From positions 1 through 39,662 of the forward strand of contig JAOMTZ010000018.1 in the NCBI GenBank assembly GCA_028356125.1: 39,662 nt of DNA. Direction: 5' to 3'. This document shows, piece after piece, positions 33,017 to 39,662 of this stretch. The notes beneath the pieces are model-generated. The model searched no databases. It was not told the DNA's origin and was given only the letters and a program-made list of their open reading frames with translations. Both the position numbers and the translations under genes were made by a program. The DNA comes from Candidatus Poseidoniaceae archaeon. Its GTDB lineage: Archaea; Thermoplasmatota; Poseidoniia; Poseidoniales; Poseidoniaceae. Each line of letters starts with the position of its first letter. The first letter of the stretch is position 1.

Positions 33017-33658
33017 TCACTGCAACAGTGATTTAGTCACATCCAATTCTTGGATACCATCGCCATAAATTTCTCTTTCATCTTGAGTCATATCTCCGCA
33101 TTCTAATGAATATTCGAGAACCGAGTGAACCGCTTCAGGGTGGTATTGAACTGTCTTAATTGGCCTAGTCGGATGTTTACATACCGCTATTTTACAGTGT
33201 TCTGCTGAGCCAATAACTTCCATTTCTCCCGAGTCGACAACATGGTCTTGGTGAGTGAATAATTGCTTTGTTACAGTCCCGTCGTTGTAACTAACTTCTG
33301 AAATGAATTTAGAACTTGCATCTGCCCGAATAACCTCTCCGCCTAATGCTTTACAGATTATCTGATGTCCGAAGCATATGCCGTATAGAGGGACTGTACA
33401 TGTGCGGATTAAATCCGCAACATCATCCATCCATGGCTCCCATTGTGAGACATTTCTACGACTTCCTGTAATTACGATTACATCAGAATCTTCAGGCGAA
33501 TCAATTCTTTTTCCAAATTTGTAATCTACGCAATCATCGGTGTGCGGAGCCCAAAGTAGAACTTCATGTCCAGGGAAATGGCTAACAATTTCTTCAACAC
33601 CTTTCTTTCCAAATGCTTCTCTTTCTGCTAAGAGATCTACAACGAGTAATTTTTTCAT
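33017..33658 (-). CDS. Stand-alone class I glutamine amidotransferase-like protein
   Basis: The protein has 213 aa from the ATG at 33658. The nucleophile elbow YGICFGHQI carries Cys95. The other triad residues are His173 and Glu175 in QYHPEAV. ITGSRRNVS is the usual oxyanion-side segment. It is full length for a lone GATase domain. The synthetase partner is not visible: it is not an obvious GMP synthase subunit because no ATP-pyrophosphatase gene is nearby. A stand-alone gamma-glutamyl hydrolase or ammonia donor is possible. The upstream in-frame extension to 33700 would overlap the preceding gene. The start lies 4 bp after that gene's stop, in a three-gene operon with an SDR enzyme and a Frag1/DRAM-like membrane protein. 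Confidence 0.75.
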   Translation of the reverse strand: MKKLLVVDLLAEREAFGKKGVEEIVSHFPGHEVLLWAPHTDDCVDYKFGKRIDSPEDSDVIVITGSRRNVSQWEPWMDDVADLIRTCTVPLYGICFGHQIICKALGGEVIRADASSKFISEVSYNDGTVTKQLFTHQDHVVDSGEMEVIGSAEHCKIAVCKHPTRPIKTVQYHPEAVHSVLEYSLECGDMTQDEREIYGDGIQELDVTKSLLQ

Positions 33659-33662
33659 AGAA

Positions 33663-34343
33663 TCACTCTTCTTTAGATTTTGGAAGCACTTCTGACTCAA
33701 AAGAATATAGCGTCAAAAAGAAGGAAACAGCTAGTAAATATTCTAACGGTGCAGCCCAATTTATCCATGGTTGCATAGCAGCCATATCCCAGCCTCCATC
33801 GATAAATTCAGGATATTCTTTCAACCCTAAACTAATCGCATATGACATTCCCAAAAATCCAATGAAACCTAGAGTAATTGAAAGATATCGCAAATTCTTG
33901 CTGGTTTGATTCCCATCTTTGAATGCTAAATGAGTGAATAATCCCCATGCCAATCCAAACTGGAACACATTAACGGCGGTCGCAACATGAATCTCAATAT
34001 GGTCGTACATGTCCATGAATGCCATTACGGCCAAATTTGCTCCAACAAATATGCCGCTGAGAAGTGACAGATGCATCCAATACCATCGAGTATGGCGGTT
34101 GTTAATTTTGAACAGTCTCCATGATAAATACATCAGAACAATTCCTGTTAAAGCGAATCCTCCGGTGAAAATTATTCGCTGTATGCCAGGGTAATCTGCC
34201 TCGGAAATGAAAAATGGGAAGTCTCTGTAGTCTCCTGAAATTATGTGCACTAGAGTAGATAAAAAAATTGTTAGCGCTGGGAGAACCCATCCCAACCTTG
34301 CAAGCAATCTATCTTCGATCATTGTACTCAGCCACCGTGTCAT
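33663..34343 (-). CDS. Frag1/DRAM/Sfk1-like six-helix membrane protein
   Basis: The protein has 226 aa and about six TM helices. The first loop contains FFISEADYPGIQRIIFTGGF, matching the ISExxxxxPxxxIF segment typical of the Frag1/DRAM/Sfk1 superfamily. The helix HLSLLSGIFVGANLAVMAFM and the HIEIHVATAVNVFQFGLAWG segment match the next conserved region. The family is poorly characterised and acts in membranes, with links to GPI-lipid remodelling and autophagy in eukaryotes; the archaeal role is unknown. The ATG at 34343 overlaps the upstream SDR gene by 35 bp; ATG 34322 would reduce this to 14 bp. Tight packing points to cotranscription. Confidence 0.6.
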   Translation of the reverse strand: MTRWLSTMIEDRLLARLGWVLPALTIFLSTLVHIISGDYRDFPFFISEADYPGIQRIIFTGGFALTGIVLMYLSWRLFKINNRHTRWYWMHLSLLSGIFVGANLAVMAFMDMYDHIEIHVATAVNVFQFGLAWGLFTHLAFKDGNQTSKNLRYLSITLGFIGFLGMSYAISLGLKEYPEFIDGGWDMAAMQPWINWAAPLEYLLAVSFFLTLYSFESEVLPKSKEE

Positions 34344-35283
34344 GAATCATGTCATCGAAGGTTTTCCATTCGATTCCTAATTCTTCTTCGACCTTTTTAT
34401 TCGAATATCTTGAATCGCCATTGGAGAACGATTTTGCAGCAGAACGTGTCATCAACCTCTTGCCAGTGAACATTCCCATAATCCAATCTTGGAATACTAC
34501 AATTGGTAACATCCATAGCGGAATTCCAAGGCGAGGAAATTTCATTTTTGGATATAATTTCCTTGCTCTTTTGAGTAAGTCATGTATGTTGCCGCCTTGA
34601 TGTGGGGCCAATAGGTATCTGCCATTAGCATCATCATTTTCATATGCTAAACGGTGCGCAGTGGCAACATCTTCAACATGTACGAACGCTAGAGGAATCT
34701 TTGGTACAACTGGATATTTACCCTTCATGGCATCGCCAATTATGTCTGTTGAAGGAGTTGGTCTAGAAAATGAACCCCCGAGTACTCCACTCGGGTTGAT
34801 CACACGCAAATCAAGGCCTAATTCTTCGGCCAATTCCCATGCTCGCTTTTCAGATTCAGTTTTGGCCCTTGTGTAAGGTAGAGAGAAGTTACTATTCCAA
34901 TTAGACTCATCTTTGAAAACTTTTTTCGGAGTTGAACCGATTGCAGCAACTGAGGATGTATAGACTATCCTTTTGATACCAGCAGCAGCAGCAGCTCTGA
35001 ACACATTTTCAGTACCCAAATTGGCAGTATCAAGGATTAGTTGACCATCCTCGCTAGTAGAGTAAATTGTGGCAAGATGGAATAAGCCAGTAGTCCCTTT
35101 GAGAACTTCAGGCCAATCTCCTGGTTTCAATACATCGGCTTCAACAAAATCCATTTTGATATCTGGGGCTTTGTCCATACTACGAACTGTACCTTTAACC
35201 GAATATCCATGTGCAACTAATTCCTTGCAAAGATTGTTTCCAATGTGGCCGTTAGCACCTGTTACGACAACGACCCCATCCAT
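34309..35283 (-). CDS. Extended short-chain dehydrogenase/NAD(P)-dependent epimerase-like
   Basis: The protein has 324 aa. The Rossmann motif is TGANGHIGNN (GxxGxxG at 9-15). The catalytic pair lies in YTRAK (Tyr137 and Lys141), with Ser in YTSSVAAIG. PSGVLGG follows. This is the layout of extended SDRs such as dihydroflavonol reductase-like or sugar epimerase enzymes; the substrate is unknown. The segment FQDWIMGMFTGKRLMTR near the end is hydrophobic and may associate with the membrane. It heads a three-gene operon and is divergent from cysS across 71 bp. The start ATG at 35283 is the only good one. Confidence 0.85.
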   Translation of the reverse strand: MDGVVVVTGANGHIGNNLCKELVAHGYSVKGTVRSMDKAPDIKMDFVEADVLKPGDWPEVLKGTTGLFHLATIYSTSEDGQLILDTANLGTENVFRAAAAAGIKRIVYTSSVAAIGSTPKKVFKDESNWNSNFSLPYTRAKTESEKRAWELAEELGLDLRVINPSGVLGGSFSRPTPSTDIIGDAMKGKYPVVPKIPLAFVHVEDVATAHRLAYENDDANGRYLLAPHQGGNIHDLLKRARKLYPKMKFPRLGIPLWMLPIVVFQDWIMGMFTGKRLMTRSAAKSFSNGDSRYSNKKVEEELGIEWKTFDDMIHDTVAEYNDRR

Positions 35284-35340
35284 GGCAGGGCATTGGCCTC
35301 ACTGCTTTGAATCATGGCATTGTTTGAATAACAGTTAATC

Positions 35341-35354
35341 TACCCGCAGGGGTA
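35341..35354. promoter_or_regulatory. Small stem-loop abutting the cysS start codon
   Basis: TACCC and GGGTA form a perfect 5-bp stem with a GCAG loop. The last stem base touches the cysS ATG at 35355. A short stem like this could occur by chance. Its position matches the other pre-start inverted repeats. Confidence 0.3.
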
Positions 35355-36836
35355 ATGCCTCTGCGTGTACATGACACCCGCCGACGGGAAAAAGTGGATT
35401 TTACCACTATGAACCCCGGTGTTGTAAACATGTATGTTTGTGGTGTTACAGTGTATGATTTGTGCCACTTGGGGCATGCTAGGTGTTACCTTGCATTCGA
35501 TTTAATTCACCGTTGGTTAGAGAAGTCCGGTTATGATGTAAATTATGTACAAAACTTCACTGACATTGATGACAAGATCATCAAACGTGCAAATGAGACC
35601 GGTGAGGATTGGCGTGAAATCGTTGAGAATAACATCGCTACATACTACAGGGATATGGATGCACTAAACATCCTTCGTGCTGACAAGTACCCTAGGTGTA
35701 CAGAATATGTCGACGAGATGATTGCAATAACTTCTGACCTAATCGAAAAAGGAAATGCTTACGCTGTCGATGATGGCGTCTATTTCAGTGTTGAGAGCGC
35801 TCCTGAAAAGTATGGGGAATTAACTGGACAAAGCATCGATGCTGTTCGTAGTGGTGCAGGTGGAAGAGTTGGTAAAACCGGTTCAGGTAAGCGAGACCAC
35901 AAGGATTTCGCACTTTGGAAGGCAGCCAAGCCTGGCGAGCCGACTTGGGATTCACCATGGGGTCCTGGACGTCCTGGATGGCACATTGAATGTACTGCTA
36001 TGTCAATGGATTCATTTGGAGAACAATTCGATATTCACGGCGGAGGGCATGATTTGTTATTCCCGCACCATGAAGCTGAAATCTTCCAAGGTGAATGTCA
36101 TACAGGTTGCTCACCAGTAGTACATCATTGGTTGCATAATGGATTCGTCAATATCGATGGGGAGAAAATGAGTAAGTCACTAGGTAACTTCTGGACGATT
36201 TCCGAAATTTTAGAAAAGGTAGACCCGCATGTTTTGCGTTTCTCTTTGATTAATGCACATTACCGTTCTCCAATTGATATGAACGAGCAATTGCTCAAGG
36301 ATGCTGAAAAGAATCATGTTCGTTTGATGGGAGTTTACAAGGCGGCTTTGGAATTGATGGGGCTCAATTGCCCTCCGCTTCCAGAAGGTGATATAACCTC
36401 ACAGATTCCATTGGTAAAGAGTCTAGGGCTTCTCGAAAAGATGGCTCAAGGCTTTGCAATTGCAATGGATGATGATTTCAATTCTAGAGAAGCCTGTGCG
36501 AAAGTGTTGGGTGCTCTTAGAGAGATGAGTAAGATGCTTGGTTCATTAGAAGGAGATGACTTAGGAGCATATGCTCAGCACTCAGTCGAATGGTTAGAAG
36601 ATACTGCAGGAGCTGTACTTAATGTCTTACCTTCTCGCGAACAAACTCTAGCAGAACCAGAAGAAGACCCAAGGCGTGCTGAGATTGCTGACCAAGTCGA
36701 TTCTCTAATCATCAAAAGAAGTACGGCAAGGGCTGACAAAGACTGGCCTGCAGCAGATGCAATTCGTGATGAATTGGCAGCGCTAGGAGTAGTCGTCACC
36801 GACACTGCAGAAGGGCCGATCTGGGATCTAGTCTAA
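35355..36836 (+). CDS. cysS: Cysteinyl-tRNA synthetase
   Basis: The protein has 493 aa. It is a class I aminoacyl-tRNA synthetase. Residues 25-50 hold NMYVCGVTVYD with the zinc ligand Cys29. The HIGH-type motif is HLGHAR (38-43). FTDIDDKIIKRA is a CysS hallmark. GRPGWHIECTAMS and GGGHDLLFPHHE supply further zinc ligands. The KMSKS motif (KMSKSLGNFW) is at about 272-276. A DALR-like helical anticodon-binding end follows. The enzyme charges tRNA-Cys in the cytosol. Length is normal. Presence of CysS means this archaeon does not depend only on the SepRS/SepCysS route. It converges with the amidohydrolase gene with a 4-bp stop overlap (CTAA). Confidence 0.97.
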   Translation: MPLRVHDTRRREKVDFTTMNPGVVNMYVCGVTVYDLCHLGHARCYLAFDLIHRWLEKSGYDVNYVQNFTDIDDKIIKRANETGEDWREIVENNIATYYRDMDALNILRADKYPRCTEYVDEMIAITSDLIEKGNAYAVDDGVYFSVESAPEKYGELTGQSIDAVRSGAGGRVGKTGSGKRDHKDFALWKAAKPGEPTWDSPWGPGRPGWHIECTAMSMDSFGEQFDIHGGGHDLLFPHHEAEIFQGECHTGCSPVVHHWLHNGFVNIDGEKMSKSLGNFWTISEILEKVDPHVLRFSLINAHYRSPIDMNEQLLKDAEKNHVRLMGVYKAALELMGLNCPPLPEGDITSQIPLVKSLGLLEKMAQGFAIAMDDDFNSREACAKVLGALREMSKMLGSLEGDDLGAYAQHSVEWLEDTAGAVLNVLPSREQTLAEPEEDPRRAEIADQVDSLIIKRSTARADKDWPAADAIRDELAALGVVVTDTAEGPIWDLV

Positions 36837-39662
36837 TCTTTAGGCGGTTCCAGTGGTGGTAATTCTGGTACGAATTCCACTTCTTTTTCGATAGCTTCAG
36901 CCAATATTTCCTCATCTTTAGACATGAGAATTATAGTAATCGCCGCAACTAGAATAACTATCATCACCACAGCTAGTGTGACAATAGGATCACCACTTTC
37001 GGATTCTGCAGCATCGGTTACATCCTCGTCACAAATTCCAGTACATGCTTCACCATCTGTATTATCGGTTCCACCATTGTTGTCTGTTCCGCCGTTATTG
37101 TCGGTTCCACCATTATTATCCTCGTAAGTGCAACTACCATCTTCGATAACAGCTTGTGAATTGTAATTCAATGCGTCAGAGTCTTTGCATCCCAAAACTG
37201 GATCAGGATCGGTGTTCGAGTTGTTAGTGTAATCCGAGTCTGTCATGTATGGCCGATCACCATTTGCATCGTAAGTGATGTCATAGTAGTCGTATAGTTT
37301 GGACATGTCGATGTGATAGTTAGCGTGTGCTGAGCGATTAATGACATCGAAGTATCTCGAATCATCCATAGTGTAAATTGGGTCAAGGGTCATGCTCTTC
37401 AGGTGGTTGACATTATCTCTGTAATCTCCATCGAAGGTTGTTGCCAACCAATCTTCAAGTTGTGAGTCAGTCATGTCTTCTACTTCTTGCCAGTTTGCCT
37501 TGATGTCATCGAATTGGTTTAGCATTGCCATGGATAACCCTGATTCGATATTTTCCCAGGTTTGCATCCCTTCAACTTCAGAAGTTGAAGTAACATCCAC
37601 TGCTTTACTGAACCCGCTACCGTTGATGTATTCCCAATCATCTCCCTTCATTGCAGTCATTATGTCTACATCTCCGAAAACAGCCTTTCCTTGAACAACA
37701 GTTAGTCTGATGTCAGGATCGATTGCATCGATTAAGTTTCGATATGGATTGTCGTGGAATGTGTCAACAACCACAAGGTCTGCATACATTCCTGCTTCGA
37801 TTTGACCAACAAATCCTTGCCAACTTGCAATCTCTGCAGCGTTACTAGTTACCATCTGAACTAATTCATAGTCACTGAAATGGCCATCAAGAGATTCTCT
37901 GTTCCACATGTCTGCAACCTTCAACTCATGGAGGTTATTCTTCGAGCCACTAGGTCCCCAATCAGGTGCTAGCGAGATAGTTACTCCAGCGTTATCCGCT
38001 GCAACTACGTCGGTTGTATCTCCATACAATAGTAGATTGGAAATCGGCGACCATACAAGACCTGCATCAACTTGGGCCATCTTACTGAATTGGCTTGCGT
38101 CAAGAGCAGTGCCGTGAATTACTACTGTTTCATCCATGATTAACCCCTTGTTGTACAGAGCATCGAATTCAGATTTACTACTAGAGTCTACACCTTCTGA
38201 TAGATGGACGAACCATGCATTAAGTGTCCCAGAGTTGCTCTTGTCGATTAGGTGCTGGCCACCGTAATCAGCATCTGCTGCTCCACAGACTGCGCATGTG
38301 TACATGCCATCTTGTCCGAAGTTATACAATTCGACATTTCGAGATAGCATGCTATCCCAAGAGTCGGTTCCACTGGTAGGTGAACCCTGAACCGCTGTAA
38401 CTCCTCCAGCAACTGCTTGAACTTCTGCGTACTTCATTTGCTCTGATGCCATATCCCATCGGCTGTAAGATTGGACATTGTTTTTCATCCAAGTAATACT
38501 TGGTCCGTAATCATAGTTGTTACCCCATTGGTATCGGTTTGTGTAACCACCTTCGTCAGATTGTTGTGAACTTGACAAGTGTACGTCAAAGTCCCATAGA
38601 GGAATGTGGTTGTAGTGCATGTGATTGTGTAAGTCGATTAAACCAGGGTAGATTGTAGCATCAGTGTCGTGTACTGTAATACCATCTGTATTTCTTGGTG
38701 GAATTTGTCCGTCAGCCCAAACAGCAACAATCATTCCATCTTCGATCATGATGTTTCCGTTTTCAATAACATTGTTCTCGCCAGTCATTGGTACGACTCT
38801 GCCTTGTAGAATGTATGCTGACTCAGACGTATCTGCCTTCTTGTAACATGTTCCTTGTCGGTCAGCAGGGTTTGCATCGTTCTTGCCAAGAGTGCCATCT
38901 TCATTTAATGTGTAAGCAACATCGTAGAATGAATCCTTTGCCGGGTATGAAATCATGCTCTGGATTGTACCATCACTATCTTTCAATACAGCGAAGTCAT
39001 CTTCGAAGTAGTCGAATATAATCTGGGTTTTCGAGCGGAAAAATGTTATTGATTCGCCTGCAGCTAAAGTTGTATTCCAACCTATTGAACAAGGCGCACT
39101 TCCGCCTGCCAAATTGTCATCTAATGTCCAATCTGAAATGTCAACATCGGAGGTTCCGTCATTTGTTAGTTGGATATATTGCTCACTGTTAGAGAATACT
39201 TCTCCATCTCCATCTAAATCGACACCACCGAAATCTTCTCCAGATGATGAGGCTAGAATCTCTGAGATTCTAACACCGAGATAATTATTTTCGCTTACAG
39301 TCCACTCACCTACTCCTTGAGAAGAACCACCGCCACCGTTGTTGCCACCGTTTCCTCCTGAGTTTTGGTCTTCTCCTGGTGTACAGATACCAATTGTTGC
39401 AGATGGGTTAGGGTCGTTCTTTTCCAACATACCATTAGCACCGGCAGTGTATACCTGGTCCCAATATGAATCGTTAGCAGGGTAAGTGAAGGTACTCTGA
39501 ACTTCACCACTTGAATCAGTTAGTATTGCAGAATCGTCATTGAAGAAATCAAATTCGATGTTTGTGTCTGCACGGTAGAATGTGATTGATTGACCTGCTG
39601 TGATTGTTAAGTCACCGATTAGACAAGAACCACTTCCCCAGTTAGCCATGTCATCTATGGTC
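36833..39662 (-). CDS. Secreted amidohydrolase-family protein with lamin-tail-like repeats, membrane-anchored (N-terminus outside window)
   Basis: The frame remains open to the window edge, so at least the signal peptide and part of the first repeat are missing. The visible part, 942 residues or so, begins with two lamin-tail-like beta repeats. Both show QSITFYRADT or ESITFFRSKT, FDxFxDDxAxL and a KNDxNP end. The amidohydrolase barrel has the metal ligands HNHMH (about residue 340), VIHG (about 510) and the APDW Asp (about 562). A family C-terminal AGMYADLVVVD loop follows. After the catalytic domain come a GCKDSDALNYN...DGSC segment, three NNGGTD repeats, a TM helix (about 886-908) and an acidic, Pro-ending cytosolic tail (ELPPLEPP). 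It probably hydrolyses extracellular cyclic amides or dipeptides (inference). Confidence 0.8.
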   Translation of the reverse strand, partial: TIDDMANWGSGSCLIGDLTITAGQSITFYRADTNIEFDFFNDDSAILTDSSGEVQSTFTYPANDSYWDQVYTAGANGMLEKNDPNPSATIGICTPGEDQNSGGNGGNNGGGGSSQGVGEWTVSENNYLGVRISEILASSSGEDFGGVDLDGDGEVFSNSEQYIQLTNDGTSDVDISDWTLDDNLAGGSAPCSIGWNTTLAAGESITFFRSKTQIIFDYFEDDFAVLKDSDGTIQSMISYPAKDSFYDVAYTLNEDGTLGKNDANPADRQGTCYKKADTSESAYILQGRVVPMTGENNVIENGNIMIEDGMIVAVWADGQIPPRNTDGITVHDTDATIYPGLIDLHNHMHYNHIPLWDFDVHLSSSQQSDEGGYTNRYQWGNNYDYGPSITWMKNNVQSYSRWDMASEQMKYAEVQAVAGGVTAVQGSPTSGTDSWDSMLSRNVELYNFGQDGMYTCAVCGAADADYGGQHLIDKSNSGTLNAWFVHLSEGVDSSSKSEFDALYNKGLIMDETVVIHGTALDASQFSKMAQVDAGLVWSPISNLLLYGDTTDVVAADNAGVTISLAPDWGPSGSKNNLHELKVADMWNRESLDGHFSDYELVQMVTSNAAEIASWQGFVGQIEAGMYADLVVVDTFHDNPYRNLIDAIDPDIRLTVVQGKAVFGDVDIMTAMKGDDWEYINGSGFSKAVDVTSTSEVEGMQTWENIESGLSMAMLNQFDDIKANWQEVEDMTDSQLEDWLATTFDGDYRDNVNHLKSMTLDPIYTMDDSRYFDVINRSAHANYHIDMSKLYDYYDITYDANGDRPYMTDSDYTNNSNTDPDPVLGCKDSDALNYNSQAVIEDGSCTYEDNNGGTDNNGGTDNNGGTDNTDGEACTGICDEDVTDAAESESGDPIVTLAVVMIVILVAAITIILMSKDEEILAEAIEKEVEFVPELPPLEPPKD
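37067..37120 (-). repeat. Three 18-bp tandem repeats encoding NNGGTD
   Basis: Units start at 37067, 37085 and 37103 and differ by a few bases, mostly at third positions. They form a flexible linker just outside the membrane anchor of the amidohydrolase. Copy number could vary between strains. Confidence 0.8.

Noticed and set aside
33017-33658. Assignment as the GMP synthase glutaminase subunit (guaAA)
   Set aside because: No ATP-pyrophosphatase subunit is near and the neighbours are an SDR and a membrane protein, so only the GATase fold is claimed.
37067-37120. Possible CRISPR-like array
   Set aside because: The three 18-bp units are directly adjacent with no spacers and are translated as NNGGTD within a gene.
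1-39662. tRNA, rRNA, insertion sequence or integrase genes
   Set aside because: Scanning by eye found no T-loop GTTCRANTC with a matching fold, no rRNA-like block, no transposase motif and no flanking repeats. A covariance-model search would be needed to exclude a tRNA fully.

Overview
The window looks like a nearly gapless piece of an archaeal chromosome, most likely a planktonic marine euryarchaeon of the Marine Group II / Candidatus Poseidoniales type. This assignment is inference from gene content. The archaeal markers are a TATA-binding protein with two direct repeats, an NMD3 protein, a fused phosphoglucose/phosphomannose isomerase, an archaeal-style SepF, mevalonate kinase and a KaiC-like ATPase. 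They sit beside bacterial-looking genes (Ccm cytochrome c maturation, CysD/CysNC, an EtfD-like membrane Fe-S protein, Maf) and several giant Asp/Ser/Thr-rich secreted proteins. No rRNA, tRNA, CRISPR array or mobile element was recognised. No gap between genes exceeds 148 bp.

Layout. 1-148: the 3' end of a + strand gene with an M23-peptidase-like C-terminus. 142-4346 (minus): a five-gene run reading ccmA-membrane fusion, ccmC, ccmD-like (49 aa), nmd3, PGI/PMI. 4401-12125 (plus): a rhomboid protease with a zinc-binding tail, a 1638-aa membrane-anchored subtilisin with a proline-rich, zinc-ribbon cytosolic tail, and glmS. 12126-13460: a KaiC-like ATPase and Maf, divergent. 13457-22449 (minus): a 12-TM-type membrane protein with its own promoter, then SepF preceded by two tandem paralogous PKD-type surface proteins (1183 and 1138 aa). 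22598-26277 (plus): a DHH phosphoesterase, cysD and cysNC. 26259-29640 (minus): mevalonate kinase, TBP, a small sulfotransferase-like protein and a GT4 glycosyltransferase. 29707-31731 (plus): an EtfD-like Fe-S protein. 31749-35283 (minus): an SDR epimerase, a Frag1/DRAM-like membrane protein, a class I glutamine amidotransferase and an anchored pilin-like protein. 35355-36836 (plus): cysS. 36833-39662 (minus): a secreted amidohydrolase with lamin-tail-like repeats, truncated by the window edge.

How the parts may fit together. Much of the window concerns the cell envelope. GlmS makes glucosamine-6-phosphate, and PGI/PMI interconverts hexose and mannose phosphates. CysD/CysNC make APS and PAPS. 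A glycosyltransferase and a sulfotransferase-like protein lie directly opposite and could use those products on surface glycans (inference). The SepF operon links a cell-division anchor with two giant surface proteins whose cytosolic tails share an LPxxWTxEQW motif. The rhomboid and subtilisin neighbours both carry cytosolic zinc-binding tails.

Regulation. Several promoters have a TATA element about 25-30 nt before the start codon, which implies leaderless mRNAs. Five genes have a perfect inverted repeat ending 0-6 nt before the start codon. All six convergent gene pairs meet with a 19-bp overlap down to a 17-bp gap, so there is almost no room for 3' untranslated regions.
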